A stretch of DNA of 60,000 nucleotides from Symsagittifera roscoffensis (GCF_963678635.1 NC_087066.1:45745225-45805224), one strand, 5' to 3'. Numbered from the stretch's first letter, positions 39,426-53,151 are shown. Notes: a model not told the origin generated them from the sequence alone. Numbers and translations: made by a program.

Positions 39426-42249
39426 CATCGTGGGCTCAAAAAATGATTATTTTGAGACTGAAAAGCGGTGGTATGGGGTTGTTCTATAATTTGTTCATAT
39501 GTATTATCATCTTGTGAATGATGTGTCATTAAATGTTGTATGGGACTTTGCGATATATTTGGTCTAAAATTTGGGTTATGTGTTATTGCTAGATTTCGGA
39601 AATTATGTGGGACTAAGGATAATGGATTGTTATGTGGTAGGGGTGTCAACTGTGGTGCGGTAGGTGTTACTTCTATGTTATTATGTTCTTCGTCGTACGT
39701 GTTCTGTCTTGTCGCTATTTTTGTATTATATTCTTTTATTTGTGCGTCTAGAAGATTTTTGTTTATTGATGAAGAAAAAATTCATAAAAAATCCTGCAAA
39801 CAGTATGCGTGCTACACTTGCTTGTCTATTTACTTGTGTGTGCATAGCGCCATAGCGCATGTGTTATAGATTCCTTTTAAAAGTGAAAAAAGAAATCCTA
39901 TAAGGTTAAACATTGCGTATAGAATAGTTAAATTTTCTAAGATGTAATAGGGCCATCCTAGAAAATCGAGAATTTCATTTTTTAGGGTAACAAAGCTAAT
40001 AATATTTTTAGGTGAAATATCTTGTGGTCTGCATTTTTCACCGTTTAGATATATATAGTCTTCAATGTCTTTAAAATATCCGCTATAATCTTGTGTATAA
40101 ATATCTGCAAATCCTGCGGTTTCGGCAAGTTTGCGTAAGTTTTGGTCAATTGACTGTCTTTGTATAGTGTCCATTTGTGTTAGTAATTCTTGGAATTGTT
40201 GTGTTCTAATGTGATGTTGGAGGATATCGGATTTTGAATATATTCCAATTGATTGTAGGTCAATATTTGGGTTTCGAGCAATAGCTCTGATGCTTTCAGG
40301 TGAAAATTTTTTGAGTGATTGCATTAATGGTTTCGGCAAGTTTGCGTAAATTTTGATCAATTGATTGTCTTTGTATAGTGTCCATTTGTGTTAATAATTC
40401 TTGGAATTGTTGTGTTCTATTGTGGTGTTGGATATCTGATTTTGAATATATTTCATTTGATTGTAAATCAATAATTGTATTACGAGCAATAGCTCTGATG
40501 CTTTCGGGTGAAAATTTTTTGAGTGATTGCATTAACGTAGGGTATGGAGTAAGAAGATAATATTTATCTTCATCAGGGTTCAATTGTACTACATTGTGGC
40601 TATTTTTTGATCCACATGGGACTGCGGTATCCCAAAAATATGTTCGTCTTGAAAGTGTGTCAACAAAATGTACCTTATTTTTATAAAATATAGGGGTTCT
40701 TTTATAGCAGCGTTTATCTTCAAAAACATATAGTGGTGAAACTTTTTTGGTACAAGTATAAAACCATAAAATATTTCCTTCGTAGTTTAGAAAATTTGAT
40801 CTATTTCCTGACAAAAAATATCCTGCGTAGGGTATTTTTAATACTGCTAGTGCGAGTGATTGTAGGATTTGTGTCCTTTCTAATTCGCATAGTTGGTGAA
40901 GTGTTTCTAATTCGAAGAGTGACATTTCTTAAAAAATTCGACTAATCGTGTAGTCTAACTTCATATCTAAGTGGATATTACCAAAATAAGTGTTATTCAT
41001 TAGTGATAGTTCTTGTAAACGTGTACTTCTAGTGTCATGTGGCTTTAGTTTTCCACCAGGTTGACCATTGCTTTTTTGAAAGTTAAATGGTATATATGAT
41101 GTTCCTTCGTTTAGAGGGTGACCTGTGGCATAAGGGTCAAATTTTATTTTTCCAGTGGTCATGTCGAAACCTTTTTCGTATTCAACTAGTATTTCAGAAT
41201 ATTGTGTTTTGTGAAGTGGGTTCCTGTATTTGCATGCGATTTCTGTTTCTTGATATATTTGGAAACGTGTTAATTTTTTTTCTATTTTATGGATATTTTG
41301 AAAATCAGTACTTTGTTTTCGTGATAGATGGACTTGTTCATATGGAATTGCTTCTATAAAATATTTTTTGTGAAATTTTATCATTCGAGCGTGTATTTTT
41401 GCTACTTGAAATGTTGTGCATGTATCTTCGGGAAACCAAACAATTGTTGCTTGTGTCCGTGTTGTAGGATCACAATAACCTTGGTCGTTTTTACAAGGTA
41501 ATCTAATTCCTTGATAGATCATTGTGTTGTCGGATAAATCTCGTGTGAGTTGTATTTTTTCGAGTTGTATTTTCCAATCGAAAAACATTATTTCTTGAGA
41601 TCCTTTATTTTTTGTGTCTGTTTTGCAGTTTGATGGATTATTTATTTCAATGTGTGGTATCCAGTGCTTATCGTGTATGTCATAAATTATCTTCCGTGTG
41701 CGCCGTTGTATGGGTATTTTTTATCTAGTTTTATATGTCCTTGATATCTTTCAAGTTCTGCTTGATGTACAGAATCGGCAAAGACTTGAAAAGATACTAG
41801 TTTTCTGTCGGTGTTTTTATTTCTTGTGATATTTAGTCTGAGTAGCTCGTTTTTACAATCATCGGGATTTAGATGTAGAAGTAGTTCTATATTACTTTGG
41901 TAGAATGATTCGTGGTCAAGTCCGTTTTTATTTCCGTTTGAAACTTGTGAACAATGTACTTTCTTTTCGCAAAATGTTGCTGTAAATTTATATCCTGCGA
42001 CTGTTGTTGCTCGGGTTTTTGAATACAGTGCCGCTAATACATTTGTAGTTTCTATAGTTTGTGGTTCTGTTTCGCATTGTGATACTTGATTTATTGCATA
42101 TTTGTGTAGTGTTTTTTGTTCATTTTCTTCACAATCGTAGTGTGTTACTAATAAGTCCTGGGGTCCTGTGCGAGGAGAAGGATTTGTGTTCTGATCGGAA
42201 ATTATTAGAAAAAAATTTGTTGAAATATCAATGTTTTTAGAATATACAT
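39425..42249 (-). pseudogene. env: Element 2 env remnant with internal duplication
   Basis: The signal-peptide frame is disrupted by small indels. A one-base deletion near 41,690 and a TAA near 40,930 (Gln in element 1) break the ectodomain. A ~210-bp segment is present twice (40117-40328 and about 40329-40540). The left copy is essentially identical to element 1; the right copy is diverged. The PTAP motif in the tail is retained (39664-39653), and the env stop still overlaps the next ATG. Confidence 0.85.
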
Positions 42250-42279
42250 GTGTATGATAATCCTGAGTATGGGTTATGA

Positions 42280-43381
42280 AATGTGATGTAACCAATTGTC
42301 TCTTTTGTATATCTGTCGTACTTATATATTACTTCAGTTGTTATAAATGGTGGTGGTAGTGATTGAGCTGTTATATTGGGTGGGTTTAATGGGTAAGGAT
42401 GTTGAACAATGTTGTTAAGTTTACTCGTGATTTCGATTTTTAATTGTAAACTATTTTTTTGGAGTATTGGATGTTATGGTCACGAATGCTTCGTGGATGT
42501 CTTGTCAATATTGTAATCTATTGAGTGCCCAATTGTGGAGTCGCTTACTTTCTGGATGATGTCCAAATAATGGTGGGGTTGCTGTGAACGTGTTCCAATC
42601 TAATCTTAAAGGGATATTTGTTGATGATTGTTCTCGATATCTAGCGTCGAGGTTATTTGGAAAACTTAGGGGGAAAGGCGTCAGTGAAATCTGGCTTATT
42701 GATGGTGTTGATGGTAGTGATAATGTTTCTGGTAGTGATGATGATGTTGTTGTATCCGTAGAAATATCTATTGGGTCATTTATTAAATTTGGTTCACCTT
42801 GTGTGAATGAGTGTGTTGTCCAATATGGTAGTCGTGATGTTTGGTTGGGGGGGTTAAAGGGATTGTCACGTATTTGTTCAGATGTTGGTGTTGAACCTAA
42901 GTAATCTGGGGGTATACTTGAGGTGCTATGTTGTGAAAGAAGTGTAGGGGCTTCTGGTAATGTGCTATTTGGGTTTTCTGGAGTAATTGGTGATGGGGAT
43001 TGGGGTATATCAAAACGAACTCGGGGGGTTTGAAAATTTCTATTTCGTCGTGAATGTATAATTTGTCTATTTATTTTTCAATTGTATTCTGACTTTGACT
43101 AATGTGTCTTATTCTTATTAATTCTTGTGGTAATGTTGTATATAAATTATATGTTGGTTCACTTAGGGGTGCCTGTCGCTGAACTGGTTCTAATGGTTCG
43201 GATAAGCGAGCGTGTCGTTCTTCAAAAGTGTATGGGTTATCTTGGAAAGAAATCCGTGTAGATGTTTGGGGGTTTTGGGTAGTTGTAGGTATTGTCGGGT
43301 TTTCTTGGAACAATGTCAGTGAAGACTGATTGTGTGATTGTTGGTTAGCAATTTTTGAAAGTATTCTGATTGATTTTTTCT
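42280..43381 (-). pseudogene. Element 2 remnant of the Met-free ORF
   Basis: Homologous over its full length to 22547-21390 of element 1 (shared segments such as PYTFEERHARLSEPLEPVQR). It has at least two one-base deletions near 42,465-42,490 and a stop near 43,070. Confidence 0.7.
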
Positions 43382-43568
43382 AGTGAAAAAATTTATGTTT
43401 ATTGTAGTATTCTTCAAGGAAAAGAATTAAAAGGATTGTTGCTAAAGCAAATGTGATTATTGCCTTTTTTATACATATGCACATTGTCAATATTAGGGAT
43501 GATAAAAATGTTATAAAAATTACAAATAGTAAAAAAAATATCTGTTCTACTAAAAATTGTTCGTATCA
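43382..43568 (-). pseudogene. Element 2 remnant of the small membrane ORF
   Basis: Homologous to the 62-codon ORF of element 1, broken by one extra T in a T-run after about 13 codons. The hydrophobic pattern after the break is preserved. Confidence 0.7.
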
Positions 43569-44244
43569 TTTACATAAACTTTGGGTTATCGTACCTGTGA
43601 ATATGGTCAGTGATTTGGGGAAGTTGGAGATATATTTCAAATAGGGAGTAGAAAATTTAAAAAATGTTGCAAAAAATGATTAAATTTATTATAAAAGCTT
43701 CAAAGGTATCAAAGAGAAATATGAATAAAAGTTGAAGTATTGTGAAAAAGTTTATGAAAATGTTGAAAATTGTATTTTTAAAGATATTGACTGATCGAGA
43801 GAAGAGCATTTAAGAAATGATTTCTTGGTCGAATATTTTTTGTTGTTTGGGGCGATTTTCAAGTGTGGTCGAGTTATTTATTGATTTTTTGACAAGTGGG
43901 TTGAGTTTTGTGAAAAGTTGTTGGGGGCTAATTTTATTGTGTTCGGGAGGTCCTCTTTGCTTTATTTTTATTTTTCAGGTGATCTGGGGTATTTTTGAGA
44001 TTTTTGTACTTTAGGCCAAATGAATACGGTCGTATTTTTACTTTAGGCTAATTTTCCATTTTTGGTTGGAGGGTTTTTGAGGTCTAAGTAGGGAAAATAT
44101 TGTTGATCTTTGCATAATTAGATAAGAGAGGGTTATGATATTATGGTGGTATTTATTTTAGTTGTCAAGTCTGAGTGGTTTGCTTATTTTTGACCTGGAG
44201 GTTGTAAAGTTATAGTTATATATTGTGTGTAAAGTATGAAAAAG

Positions 44245-44759
44245 GTTTTCTCTGATCCAGAGTGTCCTTTAGTATTTTGTGTATGTGAAATTATAAAAGC
44301 TATTAGTATCATACTTAAAGGGAGACAGGGAACTGTAGAATCATTTAATTGATATTCTAGAAGGTCTGTGTTTTCATTAATTGTTGTATTTTTAAATTTT
44401 CGGAAATATCGGAGGAGTGTTTTATTTCCTAAAATTGTCGTATTTGCTTTACGGGCTTAGTTTTGTGCCATGATTTTAGTTGTCTAATTACTGGGTCAAG
44501 ATTTTGATATTGCTTTAAGAGTTCAAGTGTAATTTTATCTGTTGGAGGGAGAAAATTTTTGTCAATTTCTAATTTTGATAGGGGAATTGTGTCAAGTGGG
44601 TCATAGAGGTCAAAAACTTGATTTATTGTGTATTTTGAATCATTTGTTTGTTGTCCTGATAAATTTATTTTATCAGTTAAATTTTCTTTTTCAAATAATG
44701 GAAAAAAGTCTTTTTTATACGAATGGTGTTTTATTCGTTTTTGTTGGGTGTTATTTTTT
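44245..44759 (-). pseudogene. int: Element 2 integrase N-terminal remnant
   Basis: Matches the first part of the element 1 integrase region, through the first zinc-finger residues. It is then truncated by a deletion joining sequence equivalent to element 1 positions ~24,935 and ~23,320. All catalytic residues and the GPY/F module are missing. The connecting segment has a Glu codon where element 1 has TAA. Confidence 0.85.
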
Positions 44760-47700
44760 ATCTATTGTGAGTATGGAATTGGTTTGAAAGTTGATGTTCC
44801 TAGTAGATCAACTTCGTAGTGATTATTTTGGCAATCTAAGTAAAGTGGGAAATGTTGTAGGTTATTTATTTGTGATTGGTCAATGTCAGTTTTTACTGCA
44901 TATTTGCATTCTAGTCGGGGTGATGTTTCGTCTTTTGCAAGGTAAAATTTTATATTTTTTGGTATTTCAACTGTAGTTTTTCGTGTAAGTAATTCAGGTG
45001 GTGTATTTCGACTTAATGTATCTGGTAATGCAAGATTCTTTTCTGCTGTCCAAACTATAAAGAGAATACTGTAAAGAGAAAAATGATTGGTTTATGATCT
45101 GTGAATAGAACTGTTGGATGTTTTGATCCAAGTACCAGAAATTCATATTCTGTAAGTGTATAAATTATAGCTGTACATTCTCTTATTAGAGTTGAGAGTC
45201 GTAGATCTGCTTGAGTGAATAATTGGGAATTTGCTGATATACGGTTCATTTTATTTGTACCACTATGTGATTGTAGTAATGCTGCGCCGATGCCAAAATT
45301 TGAAGCATCGCACATTGCATAGACTGGTTGATTTGGATCTGGAATTGTGTTTAAAATTTGTCCAGTTAAAAGTTTTTTAATTTCTTCAAATCATGTTTGA
45401 TGTTCAGTGGTCCATTCAAAATTATTTTGTTGTCTGAGGATTTTATAGAACGGTCTTAAATATAATTGCATTTTATTAACGTACTTGCTTAAGAAATTTA
45501 ACATTCCAAGGAATTCTTGGATTTTCTTTTTGTTTGTTGGTGGTTGAAGTTTTTGAATAGCATCAGTGCGTGATTTTAATGGAGTGATTGTATTTCTTTC
45601 TATATTATGTCCTAAAAATTTAACTCGTGTCAAAAAGAAGTGTGATTTATCGGGAGCGACCTTCAGATTTTCGTTCTGAAGTATTTTATGATAGTGCTCT
45701 AAAACCGTAAACATTTCTTCTTTTGTTCGTGATTGCATAAAAACATCATCCAAATAGGTGATTGCGTTTTTCTTGAGTATTAGTGGTCTAAAAATTTTAC
45801 TCATAAAAGCTGAAAATGCTGCTGGTCCTATGGAAATTCCATAGAATAGGCGATTAAATTCATATTGTTGATTTCCAATAACAAATTGTGTTAAACGTCG
45901 TGATTGTTCATCTAGTGGCATTTGATTGTATGCACTATTCATATCTGCGGTTGTAAAAAAATTTCCATTTATTTTTGTTAAGATAACTTGTATTGGTTCA
46001 ATAGGCCAATTGCATTTCGATTCGTCAATTAGTGAATTGAGGTATCTAGCGTCTAAAACTATTTTTGATGATTCTCCTTTTGCTAGAATGATAACGGGGT
46101 TGATAGAGGTGTTACCTTTTGGTTGTTCTTCTTTATTTACTGGTGAGATAATTTTGTATTGTTCTAAAATATCAAGTAATCTATTTATTTTGTCGTGTAA
46201 ATGAATTGGTACTTTACTAGCTCTTTGTTTTTTGAAAACTGCGTCAGGTTTTAACGGGAGATGTAGTGATGAACTAATTTTTCCAACTTCAAATTTTGAT
46301 GTTGCGTAGACTGTTGAATAATTTAACAGTTGTTTTGCTAATTTGTCAAATTCGAGTTGTGTAATTTGTGAGTGTTCAAAATTAAACATCGTAAAAAATT
46401 TTTGTTGTTCTTTTGTGTAATTTGTTATATTGAACGTTGGTTTAAAATATGGTGTTTTTGTGAAGTAATCTGTGTTTCTCTTTTCATTACTTATTATGTT
46501 ATTTATGGATAATTCTTCGTCAAGAATTTTGGATTGGCAAATATCTGATAATTGGAGTATATTATTTACGCGGTAGGCTACTTCATGTATGGGTGGGATT
46601 GTAGCGTTTGTTTTGCAATATCCTAAAAGTCCTAAGGATAATGTTACTTGATACGGTGTATTGTTATACACGTGTAACGAGATGATGTCGGAATTCGTGT
46701 TTTTCAAATATTTTATAGATGAGATGAAAAACTTGTGAATAGGTTTAAATTCAAAAACTGACATAAAAAGTTGTTGTTTATTTTGACTTTTATCATACTG
46801 GTGAACTTTTTTTATTGAAAAATTATATATATTTCCTGATAATGGTTTCAGGTGTTTCCGTTGTTGGTTATAAATTGGATAAAATTTTGAGAAGAATGGT
46901 GGTTGTTTGTTTAATCTTTGAAAAAATGTTAGAGCTGTATTTTTTGTTTTTGTGTACTTATCTTTGATTAGTATTTTACTATTTAGGATGTTGATTGTTG
47001 GTATATATTTTGATATAAATGGAATGCCAATGATATTGTGTTTAATATCAGTAATATGAAATATTTGTTTAAATGGTTTGTTTAAAATTTTGTTTTGCTC
47101 CATTGTTCTTGTGGGAAGAAGGAATAATTGGATTTTTCCATAATTTACTAATGTTGATCCTTGTGCTGTTGCTAGTTTACTAGAGGTTGCAAGAGGCGTT
47201 AATTTTGGATGTAATGTTTTGATTTCATTCCATGTGGGAATATTAATTATGTTTGATTCTGCTCCTGAATCAATTAAAAAATCAATTTCAAGATCTGGTG
47301 GTTGAAATTCTTTGTTTCTTGGAATTTCTAAGAGAAATGGTATTGTCCAAATTTTTTCTCTGGGTTGTTCGTTTTGTATATTTTGATAAATAAGATTTGT
47401 GTTTGAACATTGTGTTTTGTCTTTTTCATCGGGTTTAATTACCGTTTTAATTTCGTTTACTTCTTGTGCAGTTTGTGTAGTATCGATGGGTCCAATATAA
47501 TAATTGTGAAGGAGTTCCAATTGATTTTCATATATATGTGATGTAAAAGGTTGTTCATATATGATAGGTTCATAGTCGTTTTCGACTGTTATCATATTTA
47601 CAGAGATAGTATTTTCTGTATCACTTTCTGTATCTGATGATCCACAGTTTATTTGATTTAGTTGTAGTTCGTTACTTCCTGTGTCATCAATACCTGGGGG

Positions 47701-50700
47701 GTCTGATGCTGTTTCTTCATTTGACTGTACTTGATTAATATGTCTTTGATGTTTTGGTGTACTACTTCTGTATCGATGTTTAGAATTATTATAATGGTTA
47801 TTATTCCTGTGGTGACTGGGAATAATTTCTATATTGATTATTATAACTTGAATTTCAATTTTGCGAATTGTTCCGTGATCTGTTTTGATAATTATCATTT
47901 GATCTGTGATAGTTTGATCTATTATACGAGTTATTTCTTGATCGATTGTTCGGGTAATTCTGATTTCGATTGTTCGAATAACTTCTATTTCTATTATGTG
48001 AATAGTTTCTATTTTTGTTGTATGATGAGTTTCGTGATTGATTATTGAAATAGTGTTTTTTAATAGGGTTTGATTGGGAATTGGATCTAGAAACAAATTG
48101 TGTTGCATTGGAATTTGATCTCGAATAGTTATTTCGACTTTTTGATCGATTATAATTATTTTGTGAAGAATTTTGTATTTTGCTTCGTTCTGGTGATCTT
48201 CCTCTATAACTTGAGTTATATGGTGATTGATTCCTTGTGTAATTGGTGTTGTTCGGAGTTGGTATTCCTGAACTGTTATTATTATATATATTTTTGTTTG
48301 GTAGATTTTGATCTTTTTTCATATATTGATAGAACGATTTATTTGGTTCTTTATGCTTTTGAGGTTTATTCTGATTATCTTGTTGTTTTTGTCTACGTCC
48401 GTATCGTCGGCAATAATTACACCATTTTTTGAAGGATGGTTTGCATATAAAATTTGGATGTTTTTCATAGATATTTAGTATTTCAGTGATTTTTTCAATT
48501 AGGTCTGTATCTGATTCCTGTATGTTATTTATATGTGTAGTGTTTGTTTCAATTCGATTAACATATTGTAGTTTTAGATTTTCTGTTTCTTCAAGTTTCA
48601 TTGTGATTTCCGCTTGCTCTAGTTTATCTACTAGTTTTCGAAAATCTAAATCTGGCTCTCGAATTGAGGAAGGATGAGATGCTCTCTTTTTTATTGCTAT
48701 TTTCCTTAATTGAGGTATTAAGGTCATCATTAAAATTTCTGTCATTTTTGTGTTTTTATGGTCATGTGTATTAAGTGAATATGCTTTTCGAACTAGTGTT
48801 TCGATGCGTACTGCTAATTGTTTGATAGTTTCATTTGGTAATCTGCGAATTTCATTACATAAAACTCTTTGGTGTTGTTTATTTCTTTCCGAGTCAAACA
48901 TTTTCTAAAATTCTTGTGTGAATCTTTTCCAGTCTGATTTTATTTCTATAGGTAATACTGAAAACCATTTTTGAGCTGCGCCATCTGGGGTTGTTTGTAT
49001 TAGTGCTGTGCGTCAATTTTGATGTAGTGGCGTATTAATAGGTTCAGGTCCTATATTTAAATTTAAATTTGCTGTTACTGCATTTAAATAATCTTCTACA
49101 GAATTTTCAGGGTCTGTTCCTGTAAATACCATCAGTGGTTTATTGGATGTTATTGATGATCCACCCATGAGGTATGGACTCATTGTCATCTGTAGTGATT
49201 CTGCGGCATTTGGCATTTGCGAAAAATTTGAAAGTTGATTTTTTGTTATTTCGTGTTGCTGAAGCTAATATGGAAGCGGTATTTCATTTTGCATTTGAGT
49301 TGGTTGATAAGAATGCATTGACATTGGATTTTGTGGTTGTATTGGTTGAAAAAATTGTGTGTTAAGTGGATTTTGTATATGCATTTGTTGTGGATGTTGT
49401 ACATCTGTTGGGTTTTGTGGGTAAATTTTCATATTTCGAGATGGTTGAGGTTGTCGTCGTCTTTGTGTGCGATATTCTTTAGTATATGGTGCAATAATAT
49501 CTGGTTGGTGATAATCATCTTCATCGGATGATAAATAGTTTGTATTAAATGGTGTATGTTGGTTATTTTTGTTTTGTTGGAAGAAAGGGTAATTTTCAGT
49601 ATAATCCTGTGTAGGTTATGGATTATCTGGGAAATTTACTGAATTTGTCGATGTTTTCGGGAGATTCCAATAATGAGAACATACGTGATTTAAATTTTGT
49701 GTAATTTTTCGGGGAGGTTGATTTGTTCTTTGTTTGTGAGCATAATTATAATTATGTTCTGCAAAGGTGTTTCTGGTGAATGATTTTCGTGTTTTTGACG
49801 GTATTGTCATTGGTCTATATGTTTGATAATCCATATGTGAATATTTTGGAGCAACCGAAGGTTTAACGGTTGATTGTAAGGTTACTTGTGCCAGTGAAGT
49901 ATTTGTATTACTTGGTGTTGTTAAGTTTGGGTGTATTGGTGAAATACTTTGTTGTGTAGTTGTTGTTGTTTGGACAATTTCTTCATTTATGAAGTGTGAT
50001 GGTGTTTGAATATCTTGTTGTGTAAGATTTCTAGTTCCATTAAGGTTTTCATTGTGTATGACGGTCGAATTTAAACTGTTATTTCGTGTATCAGGTAAAA
50101 TATATTGTAGTTTAATGGTGTTGCATCAATAGTTAATGGTTTTACTTTTACATAATCTCTGTGATAAGATATTGTACTTATTGCTTGACGTGAGATAGAT
50201 TGTGGGATATTTATAAATGTAGGATGAGACCATTCAGGGTCCCAAACATAGTCTGATTGTTCTGTAATGGCAGTGTCATCATTTGAATTTTGAGGTCTGA
50301 AGTTTTTTCTTGCTTGTGAAATTAAGTCTAAATTATGTGTGAAATAATCTATTATAAGCCATGCCAAAACTTTTTGTAAGTCATGTTTAGTGTGTTGTGA
50401 AACATCATCTTTTGTGAAATTTTCTTTGATTATATGTAGAAAAGTTGAAAATAATGCAATTTCATTTCGTACTTTTGTATGTTTGGATGTTTCAGTTGGT
50501 GAGATACTTTGAAATTCTGTTTTTTCTAATATAGAGATATAGGTATATATTATTGCAAAAACTTCATTAGTGAATATAGAGTTTGCTCTTTGTGAATTAT
50601 GATATTGTATGCTTTTGATATATTCTAGGAATACTTTTGAAAATTCTAATTCAAGATCATCTGTTTGAATTACATATTTACGATGATTCGTATTTGGTGT

Positions 50701-50949
50701 GCTGAATTCTATGGTGTAGATTCCATATTGTTGTGTTAAGTTACATATATCTTTCAAATAAAGTTCAATAAATTGTCTTTTCATTTTTACATCTGGGAAT
50801 TCTGCTTTGCATGGACTGATTCCGGGTTCAAACAAATTTACGAGTAAATTCTTGCAAAAACCATGTTGCCCTCTATCATCGGGTGAATCTATGAGGAAGG
50901 GGTAAACCTCTTCGTCATCTGGACTATCGTCACTTTGAGTGTGGCTCAT
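44760..50949 (-). pseudogene. gag-pol: Element 2 gag-PR-RT-RH remnant
   Basis: Starts MSHTQSDDSPDDEEVYPF at an ATG and stays open for 292 codons to a one-base deletion near 50,100. It is then broken repeatedly around 49,020-49,840 and 48,900. A 348-codon Gag piece (48901-47855) has lost the second half of the zinc knuckle: the His and last Cys are deleted. A 905-codon piece (48108-45391) keeps protease (LIDSGAE) and RT (ITYLDDVF). RNase H (MCDASNFGIG, 45315-45055) is cut by a deletion near 45,060. The frame stops before integrase, as in element 1. Confidence 0.9.
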
Positions 50950-51378
50950 TTTTTCGTTTGATGACTGTTAATATATAGCTATCAATGTGTCTAATTGGTT
51001 GATTCCAGTTATACAGGTGTACTGGTTTGTGTTTGTATTACTTTTTTATTCTTCTTTTTCCTCTTTTTAATGAATTTGCAGTTGTTTCTGAATCGGAAAA
51101 ATATAATTGATCGTGAATGGGACAATTTTTATCAATCGATTCTTTTAATTTGTAGAGTTCATCTAAACTGCTGGCTGCTGATTCAGAAAATGCGTTTTTT
51201 TTTTAAATCTTTTTCGTGTGATTTGTCTTTGTTTGCTTATAATTTTTCTTTTTATTGTTTGTCGTTTTGTTGTAATGTATCCAACTGTTTGTGTATTACA
51301 AGATCGTATTTTTTTTTATCTATTTCACAGTTGTGTAAAACTATTGTTTACTTATTTCCTAGATTTTTGAATGATATA
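50923..51378 (-). pseudogene. Element 2 remnant of the basic leader ORF
   Basis: Homologous to the 155-codon ORF of element 1. The initiating ATG is changed (ATC at the matching position), and small insertions and deletions break the basic tract. Confidence 0.65.
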
Positions 51379-52559
51379 AGGTTTAGGATGAGGGATGCAA
51401 AAAGTTGTTAGGTATTTCTATTTTCTTAGACTGTCGATTTTTTGGACTGTAGTCCTGACAATTTGTTGGTTAGCTTAACCTGGGTTTTTTTATTTAGGGT
51501 TGGAGAGAAAAGTATATCGATTCCGAGGAATGATTTTTTACTTTCTCGTGGCTAGTCTAAGCTAAGGTGTTAACTTACTTAATCTTACTTAGGGGTAGTG
51601 ATTGTGTTCAAGGGTTGGAGAATAGTAAATCGATCCACAAGGTTCAGGTATAATTAGAACACAAGTAGTTTGTTAGATACTATTTTAAACTTACTAAGTC
51701 TAAGATCTATCCTGGGTCTGGTAAGAGGAGGGTTCAAGTGAAGGATGAATAACCGAAGTTCTTCACTGTTTATCCTAATTTGAATGGTTAGTTTTATTTA
51801 AAAATTGCTATTAGCCTTGGGTCGTTTAGAAGGGTTGGATAGTGAATCGACGTTTGAGGTGGTTAGGCACTTGCTAAGTGGGTTGGGGAGAACAAAATTG
51901 TTCTTTTTGATCCAAGGATAAGCCTTGATGATCTGATTTTAAAATTAAGTGAATTTAAGTTTAAAATGGTTTAAATTTATTTAAGAAAAAGATTTAGTAT
52001 TTTAATGATATTAGTGAGCTTATAATTGCTGTTATGTTTAGGTGATGAAGCTGGGACAACAGATGATTTATGATTACTAACTATTTTTTGTCATGCTACT
52101 AATTTTTATTTTCATTTTCAATAAATATTTTTCAAATATATTTTATATAAGACTGCAGAAATTAAGAAAACGATCTGAGATCTTTTTATCAATCGTTATT
52201 GTACATTAATAATTTTGTTTAGCGCCTGAAATGATCATGAAGATTGACTTCAAAATTTTATGTTTGCAAATGAAAATCTAAATTCATTGCTAATAAGATT
52301 CTAAATACAAAAGTTTGTGTTGGCTTTTGCCGTACAATCATAAAACTAAATGGTAAAATTCTACTTTGTCGTATGTCGTCTTTTGTTCGAGGTCTTCTTC
52401 CAATTCCGGGTAGTTCTATTATTGTTCGGAATATCGGCTCTGATCTATTGAGTCGTAGAGACATTTCGATTAAATTATTATCGTATTAACATTTTGAAAA
52501 GGTTTTGTCTAAATTCTAATCTATTTTTGGTTAGTTCTAAGCTATTAAGGTCTTATTCG
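51379..52559 (-). promoter_or_regulatory. Element 2 untranslated leader
   Basis: Homologous to the element 1 leader. It retains the three GGGTTGGA...ATCGA motifs (about 51497, 51610 and 51833) but only one of the two GATCCAAGGA-type segments, so that duplication is specific to element 1. Confidence 0.55.
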
Positions 52560-52577
52560 AGACTTATGGTCGCACCA
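52560..52577 (-). promoter_or_regulatory. Element 2 primer binding site
   Basis: Minus strand TGGTGCGACCATAAGTC, two bases from the LTR, identical to element 1. Confidence 0.8.
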
Positions 52578-52579
52578 GA

Positions 52580-52989
52580 TGAGTTAGAACCGATGTGGTT
52601 AACTCATAGAATAATTTCGGATAGGGTACACCGTCTGCTCGTCACGCTATCTTATTTTCGGCCGGATAGATTCGTGCAACTTCTTAGTCAAATACCGATC
52701 CTAATCTTACTCTTATATTTTCTAGTCTCAGGGTGTTTAACTAGTCTCTGCTAGGCTCAATAGATCTAGGGTATACTGGTTTATTGCGGCAGCTGAAGTT
52801 CTCTTGGAGAGGCAACTAATTTCTAAGTTAAATTCAAATCTCTCTGGTGCTGAAATTACAAGTAATTTCAGCACTTACAAATAAGTGGGTTGTTAGTTAG
52901 ATGGTTTATGATTGGTTAATATTAAATCCTTTACAGTGGTAAAATATCCAATTTATCCAATCATAAAATATAGTTTAGATCAGGTTCCA
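52580..52989 (-). repeat. Element 2 5' LTR
   Basis: 410 bp, TG...CA, with a perfect 13-bp inverted repeat. About 2.7% different from its partner at 35627-36036. Confidence 0.95.
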
Positions 52990-53151
52990 AAAGTATAAGG
53001 ACAAAACTTTATGATCGTTTTTTGTCGGAGATTGAGCCTATACAAACAAACTAAAGCGGTCAAAGAAGCTGTAGTCAGCTGGCGTTATTTCATAACTCTT
53101 GAATTAGCAAGAAAACAGAAATTTAGTGAAATTTGTTAGAATTAGAATGAC

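Larger units (their letters stand above)
35627..52989 (-). mobile_element. Element 2: decayed relative of element 1 (17,363 bp)
   Basis: Same architecture and orientation as element 1, with 410-bp LTRs and a 4-bp target duplication AAAG (35623-35626 and 52990-52993). The two LTRs differ at about 11 positions, so the insertion is older than element 1. A deletion of ~1.6 kb near 44,240 removes the integrase core. Gag, env and the accessory ORFs carry frameshifts and stops, while RT remains open over 905 codons. It lies in a different PLOD intron from element 1, also in sense orientation. Confidence 0.95.
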
